Positions 28,701-38,818 of a DNA stretch of 60,000 bases are shown here, piece after piece. Position 1 is the first letter of the stretch; each line of letters starts with the position of its first letter. Under the pieces are notes generated by a model. It saw only the letters and a program-made list of their open reading frames with translations, made no database searches and had not been told where the DNA came from. The position numbers were made by a program, and so were the translations under genes. Origin of the DNA: Symsagittifera roscoffensis (lineage: Eukaryota; Xenacoelomorpha; Acoela; Convolutidae); contig NC_087069.1 of the NCBI RefSeq assembly GCF_963678635.1, forward strand, positions 29,306,776 to 29,366,775, given 5' to 3'.

Positions 28701-28940
28701 GATCTGTGACGGAAGCTGATGGCCCTGTTTTAAGAGCAATGGAGGACCGCTGCTAGACTTTTTCCAACTGTTTTATTTTTCTTTTCTAAGGGTTTGTTCC
28801 CTCTTGCATTTTACTCTTATTTGTAAACGCCTGCATTTTTATCAACTCTTTTTTTAGCATATTGTGATTGATTTGTAATTAACATTGCATCACGTTGTTC
28901 ATTTGTACTTTGGTAGTTCAATTTTTTATAATCTGAAGCT

Positions 28941-29110
28941 AAAAGCAAAATTTATCACTATGAAGATGTATAATAAGCATTTGTTTCATACTTCGGAATT
29001 TTATGATAAACTTTCCCCCCTTGAAATTGTATAGTGATCAATTTTTTTCTGAAACAAAAAATGAAGCCTAGATTGCAAGTGGCAATTATCATGCAAGTAA
29101 GTTGATTTAG
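28941..29110 (+). repeat. Non-coding duplication B, right half of the interrupted copy
   Basis: AAAAGCAAAATTTATCAC through GCAATTATCATGCAAGTAAG, matching about 23020-23180 and restoring the sequence broken by the retroelement. Confidence 0.75.
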
Positions 29111-30400
29111 ATTTATTTGCTAGGTGAATAAATGGTTAAAACTTTCTCTTAGAATTGTTTACCTCAGCCGTTATTTTTTTGAATATATCTCAAAAATTTA
29201 CTTGATGTTCGTAGAGGTTCACTTAAAAATTATTTATGGAATCAATATCTAGGCTCGTTAAACAAAGAAACAAAAATAAACGCTGTTTAAAAAAACCAAA
29301 CTGATTTTTATCAGCCAAATTTTACTATCAGTTATACAAATAAATCCCTGAAATTTTTCATTATCCTCAATGAGATCAAGAAACAAATGTAACAAAAATG
29401 AATATAACAAAAATAACTTTAAAAATTTTCCATTTTGAAACATTGAATCCTTGTTTCTTCAAAATTTAATCGAATTTGAACAAAAAACAATAAATAACAA
29501 AAATTACGAAAAAAAAAACAAATAACAAAAACTTGAACAAAAAATAAAATTTGAAAACCAACATTCTTTTTCAATTTTTAGCTTAGACAAACGAAAAAAA
29601 ACTAAGAAACAGCTGTAGTTCAAGATAATGAAGTAATGATTTTTGCGCGAAATAAGTAAGCAGACACACTAGTTTGTACATATAAAAGTTGCATGCAATC
29701 AATGTATGCAGATCTTGTTTTTTCAAAGAACTGAGAACTGCAAATCAATAGAAGACGAAAAATGCTATCAAGACTTCTTAGCGTGGTTTAGTCTCCTTGT
29801 GGTTTCTGCAACGAACTACATTTTAACGGCATTGTGCGTATTGAAAGTCTTCTCTGAGAATAACTGAGTTCAACAACCTTATTGCAAACAAATTTATGAA
29901 AAATAAATATCGGATTGTACCAGTTGACAAATATGAGTCCTTTTCCTATGATGAAGTACATTTGCTTAGATCGGTGAATACATTAAAGAATGCAAAAATG
30001 GAAAAAGTGCTACCACTATAGAGCCTATCGCCTCTAACTATGTCACAGAGCCCTTCTATCTTAAGGGGCCAAGTACACCCTAGGGGCCCGATGCACCCTC
30101 AGAGGAACCAAACAAAACCTAGCTCAAATCTAGTCTCAAGCAGCCAGAGATTTTGACGAGCTACGGCTCTAGAGAAAAAGATTATTCAAACTTCACAAAT
30201 AACCAAACTTATAATTTAATGAACAATAATCGTCATAATTATGACTTTGGTAACAGATGTTATCCATACTAATGATGATTTACAGATTATGTGCCCGATG
30301 GATGACGACTTTATTTGTTTATGAATCAAGTCTATTAATTTCCTCAAAGGTAGGTACACAGCTTGTATCTCTAGTGCAGTTTTTTGTTTAATCCCTTTTT
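29111..30400. other. AT-rich intergenic stretch, nothing recognised
   Basis: Mostly A/T-rich, with a CAAAAA/AATAAC-rich tract near 29.40-29.55 kb. A block around 29.11-29.16 kb resembles 19.84-19.89 kb, another dispersed repeat. No coding similarity seen. Confidence 0.5.
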
Positions 30401-30406
30401 CGTTTT

Positions 30407-30990
30407 GCAACGTCGCCAACCTTGTTCCTCCTATGCGGGGACATCGAAGTAAACCCAGGCCCTGTCATGTTTTATGAGAACTTCAAAAGTTTTGCGACAC
30501 AGCACAATGAATACATCAAGTTTCTAACTCTAAACTGCAGAAGCCTAAAAAACAAACAAGCTAAAATACGCTTCCTTTCAGAAATTCTCAAACTTTTTAA
30601 TTTAATTGGTTTCACTGAAACTAGGCTGCATGAAACATGCGATCATCTCACATGATCCTTCTGTATGTCAACCCATATCATGTTGCGATGTAACCGAAAT
30701 AAAAAATGGTCAAAAATCAGGAGGGGGTACACTTCTTCTTATGTCAAAAAAGTTTAACCTTAGGATCCGGGAAGACTTAAATTTCTTACGTCCCTCCCAC
30801 TTCGTAGTCATCTGTGTAGAATTTAGCCCAATTTTTTCAAAGCAATCAAAAAAGCACGTAATAATTTTTGCTTACAGTCCACACAAGCAATTTGAACAAC
30901 TATTCCTTGAGGACACATTGAAAGGTATTGACTATGTAGCTTGGGAAGGCAGATTTTAATCTATCCTTGGAGATCTCAACAATTATCTGA
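30407..30990 (+). pseudogene. CR1-like LINE ORF2 fragment: 2A-like leader and AP endonuclease
   Basis: Reads LFLLCGDIEVNPGP, then the endonuclease start FLTLNCRSLKNKQAK and GFTETRLHE, which are the Asn and Glu motifs of the exonuclease-endonuclease-phosphatase fold used to nick target DNA. A frame change near 30650 leads to GGGTLLLMSKKFN and HVIIFAYSPHKQFEQLF, and a final GDLNNY fragment after a stop at 30957-30959. The RT part is missing, so this is a truncated relic. Confidence 0.82.
30440..30463 (+). other. 2A-like ribosome-skipping motif (DIEVNPGP)
   Basis: Exact fit to DxExNPGP, the 2A consensus, at the N-terminal end of the LINE ORF2. In other non-LTR elements such motifs make the ribosome skip the last Gly-Pro bond, separating a leader from the endonuclease-RT protein. 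Whether this decayed copy is translated is unknown. Confidence 0.75.
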
Positions 30991-30999
30991 ACATAAACG

Positions 31000-32530
31000 A
31001 AAGCTAAATTTCTCAGCAATTTGATTAAACCAGTATAATTTATTCATTGCGAAAAAAACGTTGCCAATATATATTTCCGCACATAGTAGAACTCTCTTGG
31101 ATTTTATTATCACAACCAAATTAATGGCTTAAGCAACATTCAAAACGGATCAAATAATGACAAGTCGTATAAAGCAAATCAAAAGAAGAGAGAAAACTAA
31201 CCCAATTTCAATTTTGAGCTTAAACAAGAAAAAGTACAAAAAAGATCAATTTCGTGAGAACCTGAACTAAAATCCATTACTTCTTAGCTACCGAGAACAA
31301 ACAGTTTGAAATACTTAACTTCAAACAAATACTCTTAGAGGTTTTGAACATTCACGCATTGTTTGAAAAAAAGTTTGTCCGTAATATTTTACCACTTCAA
31401 TTATCTAAAAAAGAATGAATTCTCTAAAAAGGTTTATCTAAAAAGCATGAAAAGTATAGAGTATGAAAATAGAAATTGCCCAAAGAAATTTCCACTCTTG
31501 ATAAACTACTGTGGATAACGAAAGTTTTAAGCGTTTTTCATAAGCAGTTTTCGTAAGCAGAAAATCTCTCTCGCAATACAGGTTGCGAACGCTGCCTGTG
31601 TATCTCGCCTCTATTAATGATAAAATTACTTTTGAAGAAATTTTTTTATAGAGTCAAGGAAACAAAAACGCAGCTTCATATAAGTGGCCTCGTCATACCA
31701 AGTCAGTCTTTTTGAGTCACTTTCAACTCCGGTTTAATCTGTACAGCTGTTACTTTTTGTCAATCTGGTTGACTTGATTCCCTCCCAACCATCTGAATCT
31801 CTTTACTTCTATCCACATTTTATTGTACGCTTCTATATCTAGAAAATTCTGATGATTTTGACTGGATAATGTGATGAACGGACTGCTGACTGTAACCTCG
31901 GTTGCTACGATATTTTCGACCTTCTGATTTTGTTTTTTTTTTTGAAAATTTTTTTTTGAACTTGAGAGATGCTTACTAATTTCAGAGATTCTTACCAAAA
32001 GTAGATTTTCCCACAAATTTTTTCCTTTTCTTTCCTTGCCAGTTGTTCTTTACTCTGATATATTTTTCAAGCTTTTAGTACTTTTGAATAAGTCATTGCT
32101 AGTTTTCGATGAGTTGAGTCAGATCACGCAACCACAGGGGTTTGGATTCAAAATTTGCTTTCATGATTTTACAGAAATTGACCCTTGTCCAATGCGCTTG
32201 AGATACGCTATTGCCTTTTCTAGTTTCTTTTTACCCACTTACTGCAGACTGTTGCCGCGGATTCAATTTTACTAAGACTTTCCTCGGCGATATTCCGCTG
32301 TTAGAGATCTGAAAAGAAGATGTCGGCATCAGTACGAAAATGAGTCTCAATGAGTTTATTCCAGATTGGATATTATGGTCAAAATTGTTGATCTCGTTTT
32401 GTTGTTGTATTCTTGTTAGGTCGATATCTTTTTCAATGTGTATGTTTGCAGTACTGTAGCATATCAGCTGGTGGGTTTCAATACAGTTTTTTATCTTCAT
32501 ACGTTTTATCATTGGTAGCACGATGTAGCA
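31000..32530. other. Decayed sequence without recognisable genes
   Basis: AT-rich, with only short frames (for example minus 31750-32016 and minus 32231-32521) that I do not recognise. Confidence 0.4.
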
Positions 32531-32537
32531 ATGTCTC

Positions 32538-32641
32538 TCGCCTTGTGTAAAGCGGTCAGTTGACGTCGAACATACTCACTCGAACACCAGATTGTTCGAG
32601 TAAGTATGTTCGACGTCACTTGACCGCTTCACACAAAGCGA
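32538..32641. repeat. 49-bp inverted repeat with a 6-nt loop
   Basis: 32538-32586 and 32593-32641 are reverse complements with about five mismatches, separated by CCAGAT. Contains GACGTCGAACATACT and its complement. A transcript would fold into a near-perfect long hairpin. Confidence 0.85.
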
Positions 32642-32649
32642 GGGTCGCC

Positions 32650-33239
32650 TTTGTTGCATCTGAGTCCAGTGAGAAAATTCAGCATGCCTTGAGGATGAAT
32701 ACCGTCAATTTGATAATCCTTTTTTTTGATTGGATCCAAAGTATTTTATCTTCGAGATAAAAAATGGCGAGGTCCAGGATCTGTTGTGGGAAAAGACGGA
32801 CCAATAGTGTACATCAGACACGGAGAAGCAGTTATCAGAGGTCATATTATGAAATAGTTTTAGTTAAAATATGAATACAAGGGGCAGCCGTGGTGGCCCC
32901 AATAGTCAATATTGAATTGCTGAGAAGTTTGATCACGACGATATCATATGGATTACCTATCACTGGACTTTTGGTGGAACTACACTGGACGGCTCCCGAC
33001 TTGCTGTGTTCACCATCCCATTTCCCAATCAGCTCTTAAAAATTTGTTCTTACAAAGAGTTCTTAGAAATTTGTTTATTTAATTGTTTTCCTTAGTCTCT
33101 GCCCCTTATGATCAAAATTGTAGCTGCTAGTTCTCTCTTACCATTCCATCAATAAACTAGAACAATGGTAACAAGATAAGTTTGCTGATTCTGTTCGCAC
33201 TTTCCCTGGCCTGAATCTTGACACTAGCACATCAAATTA
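32650..33239. other. Intergenic stretch before a LINE
   Basis: No coding similarity or RNA gene seen. A G-rich word at about 32881 (GGGGCAGCCGTGGTGGCCCC) is only a local inverted pattern. Confidence 0.45.
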
Positions 33240-34092
33240 TTGCCTCGATTACCCAACATCAGCCCCTCTTGGGAACTGCAAACTTGTTCTCTGGCTCAAT
33301 TTAAAAAACAACACAATAACATCGCACCCAAAAAAGGTGACATACCCCAAACATCGCGACCCTTAGGAGTATTCCAAACAGCCGGAGGAAAAAATGCTCA
33401 GTTGATATGCAACAATTGCGTCGAAGAAAAACGTCAAGATAAGTTGACTCAAGCTGCCCAAGAAATTACAACCTCGAAAGAATTTCAAGAAACTCAAATG
33501 AAAACACTGGAAAACAAAATGATTGACCTCACAAAAACAGTGACCGAAATCAAAACGCTGCTTACCACAAAAAAATCTGATTCAGATCATCCATTTCAAC
33601 CTAACTTGATTGCCAGTCGCCAAGAACTGCCACCGAAACGCGCCGAGGAACTCGATGGCATTCGCATACGAGGATTCCCAGATTCAACGGAGAATGAAGC
33701 AAGATTGCGCCAAGAACACGACCTCGCCGGAGTTCAAAAAGTTTTGACCCATATGCATGTCAATGCCTTAATTGGCGATATCAAACGCCTGGGTCTATAT
33801 GACAAGAACAAGACAAGAAGAATCCCTAAAAGTTCCCAATGGACACCAACGAAGAATGATCTTGCTGTCTGCGAAGAAGCTAAAAAATTCCCTTCAACCA
33901 ATTTTCCTCAGCTGACAACTGACGAAGGAAGAAGCTGATCTAGAAAACATTGCTTTCGTCAGAAGAAGGCAACTTATCATCGACAAATCTGTGGACAGAA
34001 AGGACCTAAGAGTCCGCGATGCAACTCTGTTTATTCGGAGAAGTGGAAAGGGGATAATAAAGAAACTCCCCGAACCCGAAGCTCCCAATTGA
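33240..34092 (+). pseudogene. LINE ORF1-like protein
   Basis: A 232-codon frame to 33938, continuing in a second frame to about 34092. It has a Cys pair (CNNC), a coiled coil of about residues 75-110 (QMKTLENKMIDLTKTV) and the block ELDGIRIRGFPDST...EHDLAGVQKVL typical of the ORF1 or N-terminal region of invertebrate CR1-like LINEs, inferred to bind element RNA. The second frame reads ENIAFVRRRQLIID and RSGKGIIKKLPE, with one frame change near 33930. Confidence 0.7.
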
Positions 34093-34099
34093 CTAGCAG

Positions 34100-34480
34100 C
34101 GACGATAAATAGCCTTGTTTACAATGTCAGAAGTATAATTGATTATCAACGGCGGACAACCTTCTCTAATGCTGTCCTAGTAAAAAAGCGTTTATCAAGT
34201 CAACTGCCTAACTGAAACCTGGTTGACAGAAAGCATCGGCGACGATGCAATTTTTTCTGACAAATTACGTTATCCACCAAAATGTCAGACCGAGTGATAA
34301 AAGTTTGACAAAACATGGTGGCGTACTTATAGCAGTAAACCGTAACATTCCAAGTAGCCAAATCAATTCCGCGTTTTAAGACTGTGTTATATCCGCATAT
34401 CCATGAACAAGCCGATTATATTATGCTGCATCTACATCCCTTGCTCAAACAATACCTACACATGGGATCTCAGATCTAGT
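34100..34480 (+). pseudogene. LINE endonuclease remnants
   Basis: Short pieces in several frames: SLVYNVRSII, then a TWLTESIGDDAIFSDKLRYP-like stretch and GGVLIAVN, which together follow the start of an AP endonuclease. Heavily broken. Confidence 0.55.
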
Positions 34481-35094
34481 TGAATTCCTAAAACGCCTGA
34501 GGCTTAAGCGATTTAAACAAAGTCCTATTTGTTCCTATGTAAATGGAGATATAAGTTTTACTGTACACACTGCCGTCAATGAATTTAACTTCTCTAGAAG
34601 AGCAGTCAACCCTCCGCGAACTATGTGATCCAATTTTCCAACAACTAAAAAAACTCCTGATGGAAAATCACTAGACGCTCTCCCTAGTAACAAACCGCAT
34701 TTTTTCACCAGCGTAAGACTTGACAACCATCTGAGAAGTCTATTCAGTTCGGCCATTTGCCACTCCATGCCAAAGTCTCATTTGACTACCGACCTGTTCA
34801 TTAAAAGACACCAGCCATCAAACAAAAACTAGATGGGAAGAAATGAATTAATTCATTCGTCAAAACCCCTTCCAACCATATTGCTTGAGCAGCGTTGAAT
34901 TGATGCTAGAACAATGATGCGAAATTCAACGATACCTGAAATTGATCACAAAGTCTAGTGCGATCACTTCAGAGATCTTCCTAGATCAAAAATAGCCAAA
35001 ACAGACGCTCAAAAAGCTGAATTGCTTAACATATTTTTCCAATCAGTTTTCACACAAAACGCCAGCCTTGAGAAAACAGAACAATAAGACAACG

Positions 35095-35830
35095 AGCTTC
35101 TGAAAAGTATCAATTTCACTATCGATGAAATAGAAGATGCCCTAAACAAGCTGGACATAAATAAGGCCAATGGACCAGACAAAATTGGTAATGCTCTTCT
35201 GAAAAACCTCTCAAAGTCACTACCAAAATCACTTCACTCACTGTTCAACTTGATTGCAAATAAAGCGATAGTTCCATCAAAATGGAAGATCAGCGAAATC
35301 GCACCAAGTTTCAAAGACGGGGGTAAATAGCCGTTTCAAATTACAGGCCGACCAGCCTGCTCTCAGCAGTGTCAAAAGTGCTGCTTGAGAAACTAATATT
35401 TGAGAAACTAGCTCCAATTGTCGACTCAATCCTAACACCAGACCAACACGGTTTTAGACCTAAAAGATTGACGATAACAAACCTAATAGAGTATCTACAC
35501 GAGATACTCATGGAGAAATTCCTCATGGAGAAATTATCGACTGGAATGGAATTGGAGGAAATTGTTTGTCTCTGATACACAGCTACCTCTCGAACGGGGA
35601 GCAAGCAGTGAGACTGAATGATACAATTTCGGGAGAGCTGGAAGTCTTCAGCGGCGTTTCCCAGGGCTCTATACTCGGGCCGCTTCTCTTCCTAGTTTTC
35701 ATAAACGATCTACCGTCATGTGTCATTTCCGCAACATTTGGTTATGCAGAAGACTACAAAATTGTTAGAGACAACCATTTAACTCTCAACATAGATGTTA
35801 GGAGACTGTAGAGGTGGTGTGAGGAAAACT
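35095..35830 (+). pseudogene. LINE reverse transcriptase with altered catalytic box
   Basis: INFTIDEIEDALNKLDINKANGPDKIG opens the RT, followed by LTPDQHGFRPKR and GVSQGSILGPLLFLVFINDLPS (motif B). The catalytic box reads GYAEDYK (35740-35757), where FADD or YADD is expected, so one catalytic Asp is Glu. Motif A is missing or scrambled near 35500-35560, where MEKFLMEK is locally duplicated. Inactive. Confidence 0.8.
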
Positions 35831-35844
35831 GCATGTCAATTAGC

Positions 35845-36093
35845 AGCGTTTAAGACTTTTTCAGCCCTCTTTTTTGCGTATTGCGTCCAAGAGAGCGTGC
35901 CGGTTATCAGGATGCCCTGATCTTTCATTACTTCAGTGGTTATGAAACTGCAGTTGGGGAGCGCAACCGTAGCTGATCCTGTAGTTGGGGAGCGCAATCG
36001 TAGCGCAATCGAACCTGACGAAAAGGATTGATAACCGGCACGCTCTCTTGGACGCAATACGCAAAAAAGAGGGTTGAAAAAGTCTTAAACGCT
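35845..36093. repeat. Inverted duplication within the LINE, 65-bp arms
   Basis: 35845-35909 and 36029-36093 are reverse complements over 65 bp with one mismatch. The plus arm encodes ITGTLSWTQYAKKR in the RT C-terminal frame, so the other arm is an inverted copy of coding sequence. The loop holds two near-identical ~27-bp direct repeats (GTTGGGGAGCGCAA at about 35953 and 35983). Confidence 0.92.
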
Positions 36094-36530
36094 CTCTTCG
36101 TACTCAAAAGGAACCTCTCAATTGCATATTTTGCGACCAAAATAAACGCATATATCTGTTACCAATTCTGTGCTACAGTTCAACTATCTGGAATTCATCA
36201 GAAGATGACATAGGAATCATATAAAGTGTCCAGCGGAAAGTGATCTTGTGGATTTTTATGACAAGCAGTAGCCAAATCTCCTACAAAAATAAACTCGTAA
36301 AACTAAATATCCTTCTTCTGTCTCTACTTCAAGAACTTCATGTTAGACTGCTGTTTGAAACACTACTTGGTGGAAAAGTTGACATCGACTGGAGAAGCCA
36401 TGTAAACATTACTGACGTTGGAAACCGAAGAACTCAATTGACACGAAATTTCGTCTGCTAGCGAATGCGTCTGAAGAAGGACGAGTCGGATTAGGGGTTT
36501 CGGGCATGTCGTCTTGCTAATCTTTACAAC
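36028..36530 (+). pseudogene. LINE RT C-terminal fragments
   Basis: Frames reading TGTLSWTQYAKKRVEKVLNALF, AYFATKINAYICYQFC and, after a frame change, ISYKNKLVKLNILLLSLLQEL and NRRTQLTRNFVC. This is the usual C-terminal region after the thumb in CR1-like LINEs. Confidence 0.6.
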
Positions 36531-36539
36531 AGATACTTC

Positions 36540-37740
36540 AAATATGACTTATTGTTTGACCCATAATGCAAAAACAGACTTCTAGAAATATGCACGAAAT
36601 TTTTCAAAATACGCTACAACGAACAAGATACTTGCACTTGACGCAATTTATGCGATTGCAGCATTTGTACAGACCTGACGAAACTTACACCTATAACTGA
36701 AAACTAAACTTTGAACAGCTCAATAACTGGAATTTACGCGAACCCTTGATTATGATCCTAAACCCTTTTTTTATTATGATTATGATTTTTATAAGACGAG
36801 AATTATGCAGCTTTCACCGACCGAGAACCCAGCAGTTACATCTTCAACCAACAGAAAAACAGATAAGAACAAAGCAGACGGCCGTGATAATGAGACCGAA
36901 GACAAAGTTAATGAGAGTTAAAGTGACGAGACCGAAGATATTGTAAAAAACATTTCCACAAAATATCGTCCTAATTGTTGTGATAAACTTATTAAATAGA
37001 TTTCCTTTCCCCGTATACAAACTGTGTTTTTTTTCAGATATATGTCCTAGAGCTAAATCTAAAATCGCATTATTGAACGGAAAAATAGCAAAGTCCTGCT
37101 GCTCTAGGTGTTGCAGTTGAAGACTTATGGTGCACTTTGTTGGAGCAAACTCTTTTCGTGCGGCTATCGACCCATCCCTTAGAAATTTGCAACGAAAAAT
37201 ATTCCCCATCCAGACATCAGTAGGAGGATTGAGCATCAACTCTGCTACAAAATAGAACTACCAGTCAATCCAGGAAAACGAAGACAAATTTATTCTGTGG
37301 CACGACTTGATCAACAATACTGTGCCCCCCCCCCCCACCACAGCAATAGTTGGAAACATTGTTCAGTAGAACTACTGCTTTCGAATCTCCACGGACTGCG
37401 TCACCGGATCGCAGCAATAGTATACACAAAACGAACGAAAACCACAGACATACTAAAAAGATTGAGAACATTGGACATCCTCATTATCCCAGTAAAAAAA
37501 GTTATTATCCACAAGAAAGAGACAGAACAACAAAACTTGCGAGATTCGAGGCAAATTCACCGATCTTCGATCCTTGAAGAGAGACTAATCAGAAAAATCT
37601 ACAGAAGTAGAAACAACTTGAAAAAATTAGTCCTGAAGAAACGGTCAAAGTCTGCTACGAAGAAGTCAAAGAAACAGTCAACTTCGAAGCGAAGGCAGAA
37701 AAATAAAAGCAAAAAATAAAAAGTAAGAAGCTTTTTCTGA
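36540..37740. other. Unassigned region with a Lys/Arg-rich frame
   Basis: Between two LINEs. It contains a run of thirteen C (from about 37325) and an open plus frame at 37297-37719 whose last 60 residues are almost only Lys, Arg, Ser and Thr (KKRSKSATKKSKKQSTSKRR). I do not recognise the protein; it may be a relic of an ORF1. A 30-bp word at 36970-36999 recurs at 25420-25449. Confidence 0.4.
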
Positions 37741-37750
37741 AATTCCAAGG

Positions 37751-37934
37751 GTAGCTTCTTGGGACTTAATTGTCTTAGAGCGGCCCAGTAATAATCAGAT
37801 AAGAGCTTAGTGGTTTTGAAGGAGAAATTACGGGGTAGCTTCTTGAGACTTCAGTTTCTTAGAGCGGCCCAGTAATTTTTGTGAAGTTGATTTCATTACG
37901 TAGCTTCTTGGGACTTAAGTGTCTTAGAGCGGCC
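37751..37934 (+). repeat. Three copies of a ~40-bp box upstream of a LINE
   Basis: GTAGCTTCTTGGGACTTA...CTTAGAGCGGCC occurs at 37751, 37835 and 37900 with only a few differences. Spacing is 84 and 65 bp. It lies just before the first LINE ORF, where 5' UTR promoter monomers are found in other LINEs. Confidence 0.85.
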
Positions 37935-37953
37935 TGATAAAATCAAACTTAAT

Positions 37954-38160
37954 ATGCCTCCAAAACCAAAAACTAGACGTGAAGGTACTGAATCTGTGAG
38001 TGAAATGGACGCTTGGCAATGTAAAACGTGCAATAAGACCTATGGTAACATCGATGATAAAGTAATGGAGTATGATAAGCGTCATGAGCACCTTTGTACA
38101 ACATGCATAAATATGCCTGACCAAGTCTACGATTAATTGTGTCAACTAGAAGTCGACTAG
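37954..38160 (+). pseudogene. LINE ORF1, PHD-like zinc finger
   Basis: MPPKPKTRREGTE...WQCKTCNKTYG starts the ORF. Cys and His residues in CKTC, HEHLCTTC and, after stops at about 38135 and 38156, CCISC give the spacing of a PHD-type C4HC3 finger. Such fingers occur in ORF1 of several invertebrate LINEs and are thought to bind nucleic acid or chromatin. Two in-frame stops inside the finger disable it. Confidence 0.7.
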
Positions 38161-38184
38161 TGTTGCATTTCCTGCACACCGAAG

Positions 38185-38815
38185 GTGAAACTTCTAACTG
38201 AAGCTGACAAAAATCCAGAACCGGATACACTACGGAGTGATCTGGACAACACAAGAGCGAACCTAAACCACATGATTAACGACTTCTACAAGTTTGTAGC
38301 AGGACCAAAAGACGTGAATCAATCTGAACAGAAACCATGGGACGTGGCCCAACAACCGAAAGTCAAGCCACTAAAAGAAATTATAATGGAAACATCTGAA
38401 GAGCAAAAAGAAAAGAAGAAGCCGACAAAAGAAGAAAAAAGAACTTGATAATTTACAAAGCACCTGAGAGTACACACCAAGATGGACATAACAGAACGGT
38501 AGAAGACAAACAACTGATAGAAACATTTCTAGCTTCGTTCAAAATGGGAAACAAAACAGCCATAAGTTTTGACCGACTTGGGAAGAAGAATGATGAAGCC
38601 ACGACAAACAGACCACTGCTAGTATCCTTTGATAACGATAGAGATGTAAGCGAGACACTGAAAAATTTAAATAAATTAGAAGATGCCGAATACAAAGTCA
38701 AAAACCTGCCGATTGGCCCAGACAGGAGTGTCAAGGAATGAGATGAAGTCAGAAGATTGATAGCAAAGGCAAAAAACTTAAAAGAAAAGGAACAAGGAGA
38801 CTACGTGCACATTGT
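38185..38815 (+). pseudogene. LINE ORF1, coiled and RNA-binding-like region
   Basis: Two overlapping frames (38185-38448 and 38445-38741). The first is helical and Lys/Glu-rich. The second reads LIIYKAPEST, FDRLGKKND, RPLLVSFDND and IGPDRSVKE, the conserved block of ORF1 proteins of this LINE type. A four-base overlap and frame change separate them, and a stop at 38739-38741 precedes a last ORF1 stretch (KEKEQGDYVHIVR). Confidence 0.7.
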
Positions 38816-38818
38816 GAG

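Larger units (their letters stand above)
25254..28930 (+). mobile_element. Decayed non-LTR retrotransposon with 10-bp target duplication
   Basis: ATCTGAAGCT occurs at 25244-25253 and 28931-28940. The paralogous uninterrupted copy near 23013 has it once, so the 3677-bp insert is precisely bounded. It encodes a CCHC-finger N-terminal region, a reverse transcriptase with FRNAFN and YLDD motifs, and the Cys/His-rich C-terminal region of a LINE group that ends in a restriction-like endonuclease. There is no poly(A) tail; the 3' end is T-rich. Its 5' end carries a segment in inverted orientation. Many stops and frame changes. Confidence 0.85.
33240..36540 (+). mobile_element. CR1-like LINE, decayed
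   Basis: Order is ORF1 (coiled coil and RNA-binding-like region), AP-endonuclease remnants and reverse transcriptase, with many stops and frame changes. The exact ends cannot be set, because no target duplication was found. It contains an internal inverted duplication at 35845-36093. Confidence 0.75.

Noticed and set aside
32881-32930. SINE or tRNA-like head (GGGGCAGCCGTGGTGGCC)
   Set aside because: No B-box follows at a suitable distance and no tail repeat is seen.
37297-37719. Lys/Arg-rich 140-codon frame as a real histone-like or ribosomal protein
   Set aside because: Low-complexity composition follows from the A-rich DNA, and no family motif is present. Kept only as part of an unassigned region.
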